A stretch of DNA of 64,000 nt from Xylaria sp. FL1777 (taxonomy: Eukaryota; Ascomycota; Sordariomycetes; Xylariales; Xylariaceae): assembly GCA_022578965.1 (NCBI GenBank), contig MU400603.1, forward strand, positions 1 to 64,000, read 5' to 3'. Under the pieces are notes generated by a model. The model was not told where the DNA came from. It worked only from the letters and a program-made list of their open reading frames with translations, and searched no databases. Below, piece by piece: positions 10,349-20,903 of the stretch (position 1 is its first letter; each line of letters begins with the position of its first letter). The translations under genes and the position numbers were made by a program.

Positions 10349-10503
10349 TTCATCAACTGTAACTTCCACGGCCAGGACGCAGATCAAGGAGTAGTAGCTC
10401 AGTACTGCGTGTGTTCAGGCTCCACGTTCCCGGCAAGCAGTAATACGCGCTACCCCGGCGAACCATGCGCGTATACCGAGCTACCAACCCACACTACAAG
10501 TTA
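10349..10503 (+). pseudogene. C-terminal remnant beyond the TAG stop
   Basis: The reading frame of the LysM protein stays open for about 50 codons after the TAG at 10346-10348. It reads CNFHGQDADQG, CVCSGSTFP and CAYTELP, motifs that I recall from the C-terminal part of killer-toxin-like chitinases. The stop therefore interrupts a previously longer protein. A GTATGT within the frame at about 10296 together with this TAG would make an intron of about 55 bp, but that join puts the downstream motifs out of frame, so a nonsense change is the better reading. The frame ends at TAA just after 10500. Confidence 0.55.
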
Positions 10504-12767
10504 AGAGTGTTCTTCAGGGCAGAATGGAAAAAGGTTGTCGGAAGTGTTCAAGTCAAGTCTCTCCTTAAGGGTCGTCAGCTTCGGTATTTGTTAGCAGACT
10601 TGATGATGAATAGTTATCAAGAATTGAAGTATTAGTTTGACCTAGGTCTCAATAACAACGGGTCAGTTACCTCATGGTATTGATCTGTATGCATTTAAGG
10701 CAACGAAGCTCTTTAGTATTCACTAGTTTGAACTGTCAACGCATTACTCGCACTTTTTACTGCGTGGCCTGCCGGTGTTTTCACAGCGTGAGTATGACAA
10801 ATATCGTCGAGTTGGGACAGTGGCTCATAATATGTCGTTTCAGAGACCAAACTCGACGACATAAGATATCTCTAGACGTGTGCCTAGTCTCGTGAGAATA
10901 TCCTGTAATAGTTAGTTATATTGGCTTCTAATAATGTAAAAGAAAGAAATTCTAGCTGCTGAAGTGAGGAAGAAGCCTAGATACATATGGATGCTAAAAG
11001 GGGCCTCCTCATCTGAAAAACCATCACACTATTTGGGGAATTAATCCACGGACTGCTCCGTGACTGTCCCGCCGCCCAGCCTGTATGTACAGCACTCCAT
11101 GTACAGAACTTAGTGGGGTTTGGCGCTGCTCTACATTGCAAGGAAGTATCTGTCCCGCAATTTTCGACAAAAAGAAAGACAAATGAGACTTGAGCAGGAG
11201 GAGAGCTTATCTGCTAAGTCACTGTACAGAGGTATACCCCTATCAGCCTAGGGAACCACCATCTTAATCCCCTCTTAGTATCTTGTATGCCGGAAGGGGG
11301 AAATGATACTCGGGACCGAATGCTATTACCCTACCGATAGGTTGAGTATCTTAGCTATTCAGAGAGTCGTAACGACGCTACCTACACATGAATATATCAT
11401 TTTCCCTTATGCCACTACCCCCGATATCTCATTCACTCAGCTAGACCGCTGTCATAACGGCCTCATCTGTAACCTGAAATATTAGTACGGTCAATTCTAG
11501 TCTTGATTAAAACCCTTCCAAAAATATCAGCCCGCACTACATTCCCAGACTATACCTTCTGGACGCGTGAGTAATTCGGGCGCTCCTCATATACTAGTTT
11601 CTTCATGCACCAATCCTCTTACGTAGTAGCCAGGTGGCGTGGTAATTATTGGTTAGGAGAGATTTCCACAGCTATCCAGTATAACATCTAACTTCCTACC
11701 GATTCCCTCATCGACGGTGGAAACAGGGTGCCATTTCAATAGCGCGGGAAATATGGTATCGACTTCAGCACCATGTCGTCAGCGCTGCACAACGTATCAA
11801 GTGTTAGAGGGAAAACGGTACCTATGAGCGAGCTTGAATTACCTCTTTCGCTTATTGATCGCCAGGACTAAGCGCAGGAGGGTAGAAAAGGTAACTCAGG
11901 CTTTACACTCCGGATACATTCTTCTCGCCACTCTCGATTGAGAACAGAGTTTATCCTATTGGTGCTATTAGACACGCCCCCTGGGGTTAGGAGGCTGTGT
12001 TTCCGTTTAATGAGGACGGTACGACCGTTAATTACCATCTCCGACCGTTACTCTCCGTTTTGTCGCTACACCTCGTACTACAGTCGACTCTTTCTGGTTA
12101 TAGACGTTGCTTACATTCCCCCTTCATTCCTATGCAGGAACATCTTATATTACCTATTAAGTTGTTGGTATTAATAATATTTAGTTGTAACTAAGTTATT
12201 ATTTATAATTACATTCATTTCAACCAATAAACTTTATTAGTAACACTAAATCCCAAAAATAAGTTAAGAAAAGCGAACTGAAAATAAGTAACGTTCTAAT
12301 CGAATTGTTCGTGACTACAGGTTATCTGCTTTGGAGTGGAGTGTTTATACTGAATTATCCGAAATATGATATGAACCTTCGCTGACATCTGAACATATAG
12401 ATGCCTTACGATCATACACTGTTCCCTGACGCCACACGTGATAATACAGGAAGGGAGTTTTGGTAGAAAACTGACTATACACAACACTTCAACCCTAAAG
12501 GAGCACCATACGATATATAGCACTATGCAGCTAAAGCTTCACTTGTTTCTACGCCGTGTAAACGTTCCAGGTTGTATCAGCTTACTTCACTGCCCACATG
12601 TCTAAAAGAAGCATCGCTATTATTTGCTAACGCCGGACACACTAGCACCTGACCTTTACCCTTGCAAGTTCGTGCATACCTACTTCGCCTTGGCTAAAGC
12701 GGGGGGCAACATCCTCGACGATCTACAGAGCGACTCAAACTCAATTGGCCATAATTCCATCGTTGTC

Positions 12768-12843
12768 AATTATGATTACTGTCGTTGTCGAATTATGATT
12801 ACCTATCGTTATTGAATTCTGATTACCGTTGTCGCCGAATTCG
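12768..12843. repeat. three-copy 23-24 bp tandem repeat upstream of the DUF302-like gene
   Basis: Three imperfect units each start with AATT(A/C)TGATTAC and continue with a variable GTCG/TTGTCG-type tail, followed by a truncated AATTCG. The array ends about 95 bp before the start codon at 12937, so it lies in the probable promoter of that gene. Confidence 0.6.
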
Positions 12844-12858
12844 TAAGCCCAAAGTCTC

Positions 12859-12866
12859 TATAAATA
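12859..12866 (+). promoter_or_regulatory. TATA-box candidate
   Basis: TATAAATA lies about 70 bp before the ATG at 12937, a plausible distance for a fungal TATA box. It lies just downstream of the tandem repeat. Functional status is not shown. Confidence 0.4.
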
Positions 12867-12936
12867 TGTAGTTATTCTCTCCAGGTTGTGTTGATTATCC
12901 AGCCACCACATCCTATTACAATTATACATTATCAGC

Positions 12937-13410
12937 ATGGAGCCTATCACCATTCTTTCCAAACTTTCATTTAGCGAGACTCAGAAGGCTTTCGAAGCAG
13001 CAATCCCGCCCCTTGACTCAACATTTCAAACGTACATCACTCAAGGTGACTATGCCGCAGCGCGTGCGGCACTCGAAGCGCTGCCGCCCCTCAATAGCTT
13101 TATTCTTCCACCGCGCAACTTTACCGGCCTCTTGCTTGCCGTTGGAAAGAGCGGACAGGCAGTAGGATATGAGATCGGCAACCCCTTGACTGCATCCTCG
13201 ATCATCCAGTACAACCTTGACATTGCACTACACACGCCCCGCCGAGTGCTACTGCGAGATGACGGAGACAAGGTCGAATTCAAGTACGATTTGCTCGCAC
13301 CTCTGGTGGCCAAATATAAGATTCCGGAAGTGGACGACGTAGCAAAGAAGCTGGACGCCAAGATCACGAGTGCTTTGCGCCAAGCCGCCGGTTATGATTT
13401 TTCCGGATAG
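12937..13410 (+). CDS. small DUF302-like protein
   Basis: Single-exon protein of 157 residues with no signal peptide or membrane segment. The central part (YEIGNPLTASSIIQYNLDIA, then LHTPRRVLLRDDGDKVEFKYDL) matches the pattern I know from DUF302 proteins, GNPL.A...(about 10).AL..P.RVL(V/L)(Y/R)(E/D)D......(Y/F)D. The C-terminal third (VDDVAKKLDAKITSALRQAAG) is helical, like the end of that fold. DUF302 proteins are small alpha/beta proteins found in bacteria and fungi; their biochemical role is not established. A TATA box and a short tandem repeat lie upstream. The family call depends on two motifs only and could be wrong. Confidence 0.6.
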   Translation: MEPITILSKLSFSETQKAFEAAIPPLDSTFQTYITQGDYAAARAALEALPPLNSFILPPRNFTGLLLAVGKSGQAVGYEIGNPLTASSIIQYNLDIALHTPRRVLLRDDGDKVEFKYDLLAPLVAKYKIPEVDDVAKKLDAKITSALRQAAGYDFSG

Positions 13411-14466
13411 AAGCTAGGTTCTAAAGGAACGGTTCAACATCAGTTGGGAGAATGTATCGCGCTGCTTGACTCCTGTGACGAAGCGCCATGTACATAGGCA
13501 AGGGCGAGACAACGAAAGAGCTAAGAGTTATATATGCAAACACCCCAATTATAACTGATATCCACATTTGACAGTTCCCAATCAAAAATTACGAGTGGAT
13601 TCGCTCTCTATCCTAGGCTATAAGGGACATAACGTGAAGGGCTGTCGATCTGTTATTACCGACACGCCGGCCATCAGCACGTGAGCGAGGTTCGGACATT
13701 ATCATGCTTTATATCAAAATTGGGCAAGCAAGCTGAAATGACGTACCAGAATCGTAGGAAGAGCCCCTACAAGACCCTTGGCCCAGTAGCCGAGTCTAGT
13801 AATGGCCTAACCACTACCTTGGATACTGCCTTGGACTTCGTCGGTTTGAGATGAGCGGGGATACATCTCAAACCAGCACTCACTACGTCAGACGTGTTGA
13901 TAAATCTAGATGGTGCCGCTAATCGATAAACTATTCGCCCCTCTATCGCCCCACCCCGCCCCAACTGGGGTAAGACAGGCATTCTGATCGTACACTAACC
14001 TAAATAGTCACTGTACGTACTCCCCCACCTTGGAGCCGTCTGACCAAACGACGACATTTTGCAGCGACAATGCGACCTACGTAGAATTAGGGGTTTCCAG
14101 TTGACCGTCCGCTCTTTACTCTCACCACAGTCTCCCCTGCCTGATCTCTTAGGAGCCCAAAATAAATAAATAGGTGCGATTTGTTTCCCCCACAAGCTTC
14201 GCCCTCCATGACCAGACCCAAATCCGTTCCTCAGCCTCTTCTGTTATCTTAACTGTCCATGCACTGCCGCTTCAAGACTGCACCATGCTTGGGGCAGATA
14301 ATGAAAAAGGGCTGAGAAACTTGTTATCATAAGCACACCTAGTTACATATAGTTCAATATCTAATATTATTGATTCTATGCTTGAACTCTCACTATGCCT
14401 ACTCTAACTTTTATACCTTTCACTCCTATTCCAACCATTTCAGCCAGAGGATTGACGAGCCCACAG
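13411..14466. other. intergenic region, nothing recognised
   Basis: 1.06 kb between the DUF302-like gene and the cofactor C gene. Short open frames on the minus strand (for example 13767-14195) have no recognisable features. Sequence just before 14467 is typical fungal leader sequence. Confidence 0.4.
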
Positions 14467-15800
14467 ATGGCAGACCCTAAGGAGAAGTTTTTTCGCCATT
14501 TCCAAGCTGAAATAACCCGTAGGTTCACCTACTCCCGTCTTTGAAGCGGCAAGATTGGACTGTAGCTAAGTCTCAAAACAACTAGTTATTCAAGATGAGA
14601 TAGACAGTCTAGCAACAACGTCGCCCGTCGGGGGTGAGCGGCAAACCGGTATAGACAAGGTATTGGCAGGCATATCTCGGCTGTCCAACGAAGTTATGGA
14701 TGCGACGGATTTCATCCCCAGCTATGATCAACGAGCCTATTCGCAGGTGGGTGAAACGAACTACCGGCGAGCTTATCGACGCCTCGTTTGCTGTTCGCTT
14801 ATACGAGTGTAGGCTATCAAAGCCCTAACGGAGAAACTCAATACGACAACGGGAAAACTTGGGCCAAAGTCGCGCTTTCAGTTCAAGTCGCGAAACACGG
14901 GGACAGCAGCAGCACAGTCACGGCCCACCCATGACTCTCGATTACACAAGCCTTGGGGCAGCGATGGTAGCCAGGATATCGCAGACTCCAGTGAGCAAGC
15001 TACCGATGTCGAGACTCGCGATGCCGTGGGAGTTCTCGCGTCGTTCTCTAGCTCCAAGAACTACAACGAGGAGCTCTCTCGTTCTGAAGACGTGCGCGGC
15101 GTCCGGAAGCCGAGCTTCTCGACGGCGAAAAACATCGCCATTTCCGACCACACCGGCCTACACATCATGCTCCCGTCGACGGCGTCGAGGGCCACGTCCT
15201 CGGGGAGTCTGACAAACCTGAACCGTTGCATCGTAGACATGACGGTCCCGACCAGCACGGGTGCGCCGTTCGCGGGCCTCGCGCTGAAGAATATCAAACA
15301 TAGCCTCGTCATCGCGGGACACGTGGCCGGGCCAGCCCACATCACGGGCATCGAGGATAGCATTATCGTGGTGGCGGCGCGCCAGGTGCGCATGCACGAC
15401 TGCAAGAACGTGCGAGTGTATTTACATTGCGCGAGCCACCCCATCATCGAAGATTGTTCCAAGGTAGCATTCGCGCCTCTTCCAAGCTTCTATGTGAGAA
15501 AAGCCTATGATTTCTTTTGCTGGGGTGGGGGTTACCAATACTAACGTGGCACGGCAGGCTAATGAGTCTACCACCCCCGAGACCAACCAGTGGGATAAGG
15601 TAGACGACTTCAAATGGCTGAAAGACACCGCCTCGCCCAACTGGAGCATACTAGACGAGGAGACCCGGATTCCGCGCGACGTGTGGGAGAACACGGTATG
15701 CGGGAAGGCGAGCATGAGTACCGACGACATCCTCCGCGAGCTCAAGATCGTGAGTACAGCCGGCCCGGCTTTTGCGGAGGAAGTCACGCGAGAAACGTAA
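14467..15800 (+). CDS. tubulin-folding cofactor C (TBCC)
   Basis: Four exons: 14467-14518, 14586-14746, 14813-15463 and 15558-15800, giving 368 residues. All junctions are in frame, and intron 3 has a perfect TACTAAC branch site. TBCC acts with cofactors D and E as a GTPase-activating factor that releases folded alpha/beta-tubulin dimers. The N-terminal 110 residues are a helical spectrin-like region (EKFFRHFQAEI..., LAGISRLSNEV, ALTEKL). The C-terminal half is the C-CAP/TBCC beta-helix (ISDHTGLHIMLP, LTNLNRCIVDM, LALKNIKHSLVIAG, HITGIEDSIIVVAARQVRMHDCKNVRVYLHC), followed by the usual tail (QWDKVDDFKWLK...SPNW). I do not see an obvious QxRxH-type arginine finger; the nearest candidate is AARQVRMHDC, which fits the QVRxH pattern. 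Convergent with MED9. Confidence 0.88.
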
Positions 15801-16238
15801 ACGCAGCTGCAGCGAGATTGTTGATAAACTGAAGCGGGAAATAGAACCTCACTCGGGTTTCTTTTTCGTGTCGAAAGCGCTGGGATTATGCGGGACGTTG
15901 AAAGGAGTCTTGTGTGGCACATATTACCTATCGTCGTGTATGATGACGACCTTTTTCACATAGCAATAGCATCGAGATTGGCGCTGCTATTTATCTACCC
16001 CTGGAAATGCTCTCTGTCTCTCGTCTTGTGGTATCTTCGAAAACGCCCAAAACGCCAAAACTCTATGATATGCTCACGCCGGCCGCTCAAAGCCGGACGA
16101 AATATGATGAATGAACCAATAAAACTCCATCGCGTAGAATTCCGCAAATCTTTGCCCCTGCCCATCACTGTCATCGTCCCCTCGTTCGCCACGAATCACT
16201 TAAGTTTATTTCCCTATCCGTCCAGCACAGCCCACACC
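15801..16238. other. convergent 3' intergenic region
   Basis: 438 bp between the stop codons of the cofactor C gene and MED9. No coding signal; presumably contains both polyadenylation regions. Confidence 0.5.
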
Positions 16239-16814
16239 TTACTCCTCCATCTTATCCCCCTCGCCCTCGCCCTGCAGAGCCGCGAGCCTAGCCCCGACCT
16301 CGCGCAACCTAGCCAGCGTGTCGCGCTGCCTCGCAATGCGGGCCTCGAGGGCCGCGATCTCGACTTCCTGGTCGGCGACACCGCGGTCGAGGTCCGGCAG
16401 CGCCGTCTTGACGAGCGTGCGCGCGCGCTGCAGCCGGTGCTTCAGCGCGTCCGTCGCCACGGGGATCTCCTTGAGCGTGAGCTCGCCGCCGCCGCCGGTC
16501 TTGCGGGAGGTCTGCTGGGACGAGAGCAGGGCCGTCGGCGTCGGCGTCGCCGCCGTCACCCCTGCCCCTGCCCCTGCCCCTGTCCCCGTCGTTGTTGCTG
16601 TTGTTGTTGGCTGCGAGGGCGTGGCGCCTCCGCCGCCGGCTGGCGTCGCTGTGGATGTGGAGGAGGCGGCTGCTGTTGTTGTTGTCGTTGGTAGCGCGCG
16701 GAGACGCGTTAGCAGGTGTGCTAGCTCGGAGAGGACGTCTAGCGCGTCTGGGTTTAGGGCTTCGGGGAGGAGGAGGGGGAGAGGTGTTGGCGGTGGTTGT
16801 TGTGTTGCTGACAT
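16239..16814 (-). CDS. Mediator complex subunit 9
   Basis: Single-exon protein of 191 residues starting at the ATG at 16814; the frame is open further upstream only through TTG. MED9 is a middle-module subunit of Mediator, the complex linking transcription factors to RNA polymerase II. The N-terminal segment (LPLLLPEALNPDALDVLSEL, then AHLLTRLRALP) matches the conserved N-terminal helix of fungal MED9. A long Thr/Gly/Ala-rich linker, encoded by GC-rich simple sequence, follows. The last 75 residues are the conserved coiled coil (LTLKEIPVATDALKHRLQRA, ALPDLDRGVADQEVEIAALE, ARIARQRDTLARLREVG). It is divergent from the phosphoglycerate mutase gene. Confidence 0.82.
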   Translation of the reverse strand: MSATQQPPPTPLPLLLPEALNPDALDVLSELAHLLTRLRALPTTTTTAAASSTSTATPAGGGGATPSQPTTTATTTGTGAGAGAGVTAATPTPTALLSSQQTSRKTGGGGELTLKEIPVATDALKHRLQRARTLVKTALPDLDRGVADQEVEIAALEARIARQRDTLARLREVGARLAALQGEGEGDKMEE

Positions 16815-17885
16815 CTTGGGCAGTCGGTTGGTCTTGTTCGTCCGATATGTGGTTGCTATCTGGAGCCGGGGCGAAAAAGAGCCGGATGGGATGTGAGGCG
16901 ATTGGTGGTGGGTGGTATTGGGGTAAGCTATGAGACGCAATCACCTTAGGTAGTCTAGTCCTCGGCAATGGATTGACGGACTGGTAAGTGGCCGGTTCGG
17001 GAGGAAGGAAGTAACTCGGACGCAGCTGGAGATTTATTGGTCCCGAATGTTGATGATCTTGAGCGAGCTTCTTCGGGCGGAATGCTGTTGTTCGAAATGC
17101 TGCTTTCGGGGCTTAAAAGGGTTAAGTGGGGTGAGATATCGGTGTATTGTAGGAGGTAAGCTATGTATGCTCTGGATCTACACCATACATGTATTATTGG
17201 CGCCTGGATTCTCGGTAGGATAATGGGACAACGAACCCAGAATTATACCTAGGTATACATATAGTAAATGTCAGTATTGTCCACTCCTGTATTCTCTACC
17301 TTCAGATACTAATTGAGCCTCCAGATACACTTAGGTAATTCTTGACTACGCGCTTGACCTTGGAGTCGCGACTAGAATCCCTGTCGCGCCTGAAGCCCCG
17401 CCGTATTGACGTCAAACCACTCAGAAGAGCTGTCGAATGTCGGACTTGGAGGGGTAGCTAAGGTATATTATGTATGGATGTACTTTCATCGGATGTAGTG
17501 TCCCATTCTCAACCACCGGCATAATGACAGAACAAGTTCAAAACTCATATATACTTCCGTGATTTCTTTCTGAATACGGTTGACAATACTTTGTCGATGC
17601 TTCAAAAATAAGTCAATGGCTAGCAACAGGCAAAAGAGTGGCTGCATGATAGCGAGCGCTACAGTAGAGAGATGTAGCGGGTACTGCGACAGTCAGAAAA
17701 ATTCATGGAATCCCCCACCATCCACCATCCACCATCCCACGTGCATGTACCCGGGTCAAAACTTCAACAATGTCGGACCGTCTTTCGCTCGACTTCCTTG
17801 ATCCTAAAATCACGCATTCCCTCAGCAGCTTACCCTCTTCATTCTTTACCAATTATCCCCTAATTAGAGTTTGATTAGAGTTGGA
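16815..17885. promoter_or_regulatory. divergent promoter region MED9 / phosphoglycerate mutase
   Basis: 1.07 kb between two divergent start codons with no gene in it. Contains several short near-repeats of taggtat type and a C-rich (ccaccatccaccatccacc) stretch at 17706-17735. No specific regulatory site can be assigned. Confidence 0.4.
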
Positions 17886-19493
17886 ATGCCTACCCCGTCC
17901 CAGAAAGCATGCCTCATTGTCATTGACGGCTGGGGAATCCCCACCGCTGACAGCCACGGTGATGCCATCACCAACGCCCAAACCCCCGTCATGGACGAGC
18001 TGTCCAGGAGCGCTACTGGCTTTACCGAGCTGGAGGCCTCGTCGCTTGCCGTTGGTCTACCCGAGGGACTGATGGGCAACTCGGAAGTCGGCCACTTGAA
18101 CATCGGTGCGGGTCGTGTCGTTTGGCAAGATGTCGTCCGTATTGACCAGACCATCAAGAAGGGTGAGCTGAGCAAGAACGAAGTTATCAGCAAGGTTCTG
18201 CAAAGCGCCAAGAACGGCAATGGCCGCTTACACCTGTGCGGGCTTGTCTCTCATGGCGGTGTTGTGAGTCCCTCCCCTATGTGCCACCGGAACTCCGCTA
18301 ACGAACATCAGCATTCGAAACAAACCCACCTATATGCCCTTCTCGAAGCAGCCAAGGCCGCTGGCGTCCCCAAAGTATTCATTCACTTTTTTGGCGACGG
18401 CCGCGATACCGATCCTAAGTCCGGCGCAGGTTATATGGAGGAATTAGTTCAGAAAATTCAAGAACTTGGCATTGGACAAATCGCGACCGTTGTCGGCCGC
18501 TACTACGCTATGGACCGAGATAAGCGATGGGAGCGCGTCGAGATCGCTCTGAAGGGCATGGTCCTGGGCGAAGGTGAACCCAGCTCGGATCCTGTCAAGA
18601 CCGTTAGGGAGCGCTACGAAAAGAATGAGAACGACGAGTTCCTCAAGCCCATCATTGTCGGAGGTGACGAGGCTCGTATAAAGGACGGCGACGAGGTCTT
18701 CTTCTTCAACTATCGATCCGACCGTGTCCGGCAGATCACCCAGTTGCTGGGAGACGTCGACCGCTCTCCACGGCCCGACTTCCCCTACCCTAAGACTCAT
18801 CTAGTCACGATGACGCAATACAAGGGTGATTACCCCTTCGAGGTCGCCTTCGAGCCGCAGCGCATGGGCAACGTGCTTGCCGAGTGGCTTGGTAAGCAAG
18901 AGGTCAAACAGGTACACATCGCCGAGACGGAGAAGTACGCCCACGTCACCTTCTTCTTCAACGGAGGTGTCGAGAAGGTATTCGCTCTGGAAACGCGGGA
19001 CGAGTCGCAAGATCTCGTGCCTTCCAACAGGAGTGTGCCCACCTACGACAAGGCTCCTGAGATGTCTGCCGATGGCGTCGCCAAGCAGGTCGCCAAGCGA
19101 CTTGCTGAGCAGGAGTTCCCTTTCGTCATGAACAACTTTGCCCCTCCCGACATGGTTGGCCACACCGGCGTGTACGAAGCTGCTATCGTCGGCTGTGAGG
19201 CTACTGATAAGGCTATTGGAGTGATCCGTGATGCCTGCAAGAAGGAGGGCTATATCTTGTTCATCACAGCCGACCACGGCAATGCTGAGGAGATGAAGTT
19301 CCCCGACGGCAAGCCCAAGACCTCGCACACCACCAACAAAGTCCCGTTCATCATGGACAACGCCCCTGACGGCTGGTCATTGAAGAAGACAGACGAGGGA
19401 GTCCTCGGCGATGTGGCACCCACAATCCTCACCGCTATGGGTTTATCGGTACCAGAGGACATGACGGGCAAATCTCTCCTGGTCAAGGCATAG
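17886..19493 (+). CDS. 2,3-bisphosphoglycerate-independent phosphoglycerate mutase
   Basis: Two exons, 17886-18263 and 18312-19493, giving 519 residues. It interconverts 3- and 2-phosphoglycerate in cytosolic glycolysis and gluconeogenesis through a phosphoserine intermediate, with two divalent metal ions. Visible residues are the metal-binding Asp14 in IDGWG, nucleophile Ser66 in MGNSEVGH, GRDT, the YRSDR substrate-binding motif, NFAPPDMVGHTG and TADHGNAEEM. Length and domain order are those of the family. The intron (18264-18311, GTGAGT...CAG, with a GCTAAC branch site) is 48 bp long and contains no in-frame stop. It falls between Val and the conserved His of the GGV/HS loop, so retaining it would insert 16 residues at the active site. 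The loop reads SHGGV|HSK where SDGGVHSH is more usual. The start is the ATG at 17886; the upstream TTG is not used. Confidence 0.93.
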   Translation: MPTPSQKACLIVIDGWGIPTADSHGDAITNAQTPVMDELSRSATGFTELEASSLAVGLPEGLMGNSEVGHLNIGAGRVVWQDVVRIDQTIKKGELSKNEVISKVLQSAKNGNGRLHLCGLVSHGGVVSPSPMCHRNSANEHQHSKQTHLYALLEAAKAAGVPKVFIHFFGDGRDTDPKSGAGYMEELVQKIQELGIGQIATVVGRYYAMDRDKRWERVEIALKGMVLGEGEPSSDPVKTVRERYEKNENDEFLKPIIVGGDEARIKDGDEVFFFNYRSDRVRQITQLLGDVDRSPRPDFPYPKTHLVTMTQYKGDYPFEVAFEPQRMGNVLAEWLGKQEVKQVHIAETEKYAHVTFFFNGGVEKVFALETRDESQDLVPSNRSVPTYDKAPEMSADGVAKQVAKRLAEQEFPFVMNNFAPPDMVGHTGVYEAAIVGCEATDKAIGVIRDACKKEGYILFITADHGNAEEMKFPDGKPKTSHTTNKVPFIMDNAPDGWSLKKTDEGVLGDVAPTILTAMGLSVPEDMTGKSLLVKA

Positions 19494-19909
19494 ACATGTA
19501 GAAGACCTTCACACTTGGTAAATCGTTGTTGGTTAAGAAGAAGAAGTTCGCGGTAGATATATAATTACACAACACACGTAGAAATACCGAAATGAAAAGA
19601 GACATGCATGTTTAGAATCAAGATACCATTCAAGTTGTCCCTCCAGGTTCCCGATTCCAACTATTTCCAGGCATTCCAGCGCAACCTCGTAATGCAATTG
19701 CCAGCTGGCACCCCACCCCACAAAAGATATACTTATCCCATATATCATTATGTAAGGGGGGTGACGAATAGACTCCAGTGGCACTGCACTAACCCCTGGT
19801 GGCTTAGTGCGCACAAAACACACCCAACCTAAACCACCCCACCACCGCTTCACGAATTTTGATCTCGTCTCGACCATCGTCCAGAAACCTCGCGATCACA
19901 CACGCCAAG
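19494..19909. other. intergenic region before eIF3k
   Basis: 416 bp between tandem genes. No coding signal. The last 100 bp are C-rich leader (acccaacctaaaccacccc), ending in the start context AAGATGG. Confidence 0.45.
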
Positions 19910-20903
19910 ATGGATTCCGAAGACCCCCAGGAGCGCCCCGACGGCATAAACAACATCATCAACGGCCTCGAGCGATACAACCCCGAGGCCGTGCCCAACC
20001 TTGAGGATTACGTGCGTCACCAATGCGAGAACCGATACACCGACTCCAATGCGAACAGGACGCTCTTAAAGCTGTGAGTGTTGCCCACTCGCCATTCTCT
20101 TTCTTCGAAGGCAGGCTCTCCTATGACTACATGGGTAGCCGCCATTTCCTTGGAGTCTTTCTAGTCTTTGTTGGAATGATGGCATGCATAAACGTTTCCT
20201 ATTACCTGAGCAGTTCAGGTGTCGAATCGACCCTGCTGCTTTGAAGCCATGAATATTAGCCCTATCTGACCCAACTTGTGATGCTACCTGTCGTCAGCCC
20301 CTCTTTCTGTTGGTGCAGGCACGCCTTGCTAACGTTGGATCCGTGCGCGGGATTAGATACCAGCTCAACCCAGATCGTGTCAAAGATGAGGTCATAACCA
20401 ACATTCTCGTCAAGGCATTAACTTGCTTCCCCTCGCCACAATTCTCCCTCGCACTCCACCTCATCCCACCATCTGTTCTCGCTCCCGCGAACGCCCGTAA
20501 CGAAGAGCTCCCCGAAGCCGTCGGCAAACTGCGCCAACTCAACGACCAGCTACAAGGTGCGCAATACGCGCGGTTCTGGGCCACATTGGACTCGGATGAT
20601 CTGTATGCGGACCTGACAACCGATGTTGATGGGTTTGAAGAGCTCGTACGTGGACGCATTGCCATCCTCGTCAGCCACGCCTACCGTGAGATAGACCTCC
20701 CCATACTTGAGCAATGGCTTGGCATGGACGGTGATGCGGCACACAAGTTCATCACCGACACTGCGGGGTGGACTGTCAGTGGTGGCGTAGTCAAGATCCC
20801 CAAGAACCCCGAGAACGAGGCTAAGAAGTCCGAGGTTCGCGAGGATGTGAACGTCGAGATGTTCTCAAGAGTGATTCGTCGGGCCTGGGAGGAAGTAGCA
20901 TAA
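19910..20903 (+). CDS. translation initiation factor eIF3 subunit K
   Basis: Two exons, 19910-20073 and 20357-20903, giving 236 residues. eIF3k is a non-core subunit of eIF3, which binds the 40S ribosome during initiation. The protein has the helical HAM region (NIINGLERYNPEAVPNLEDY, LLKLYQLNPDR spanning the splice site) followed by the winged-helix/PCI-like part (LNDQLQGAQYARFWATLDSD, DLYADLTTDVDGFEELVRGRI, VEMFSRVIRRAWEEVA), all matching the family. The intron is 283 bp, long for this window, with a GTGAGT donor and a GCTAACG branch site 30 bp before the TTAG acceptor. The join restores KLYQ exactly. The gene is tandem with the mutase and convergent with the HET gene. Confidence 0.9.

Larger units (their letters stand above)
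10504..12936. other. gene-poor interval
   Basis: 2.4 kb without a gene that I can support. Open frames are short (under 80 codons), overlap between strands and lack recognisable motifs. Parts of 12150-12300 are AT-rich. The right end contains a tandem repeat and a TATA-like box belonging to the next gene (separate entries). Nothing identifies a transposon here. Confidence 0.45.

Noticed and set aside
15888..16694. Plus-strand frame of 268 codons opposite MED9
   Set aside because: Cys/Arg-rich product of GC-rich simple sequence; MED9 on the other strand has clear family motifs.
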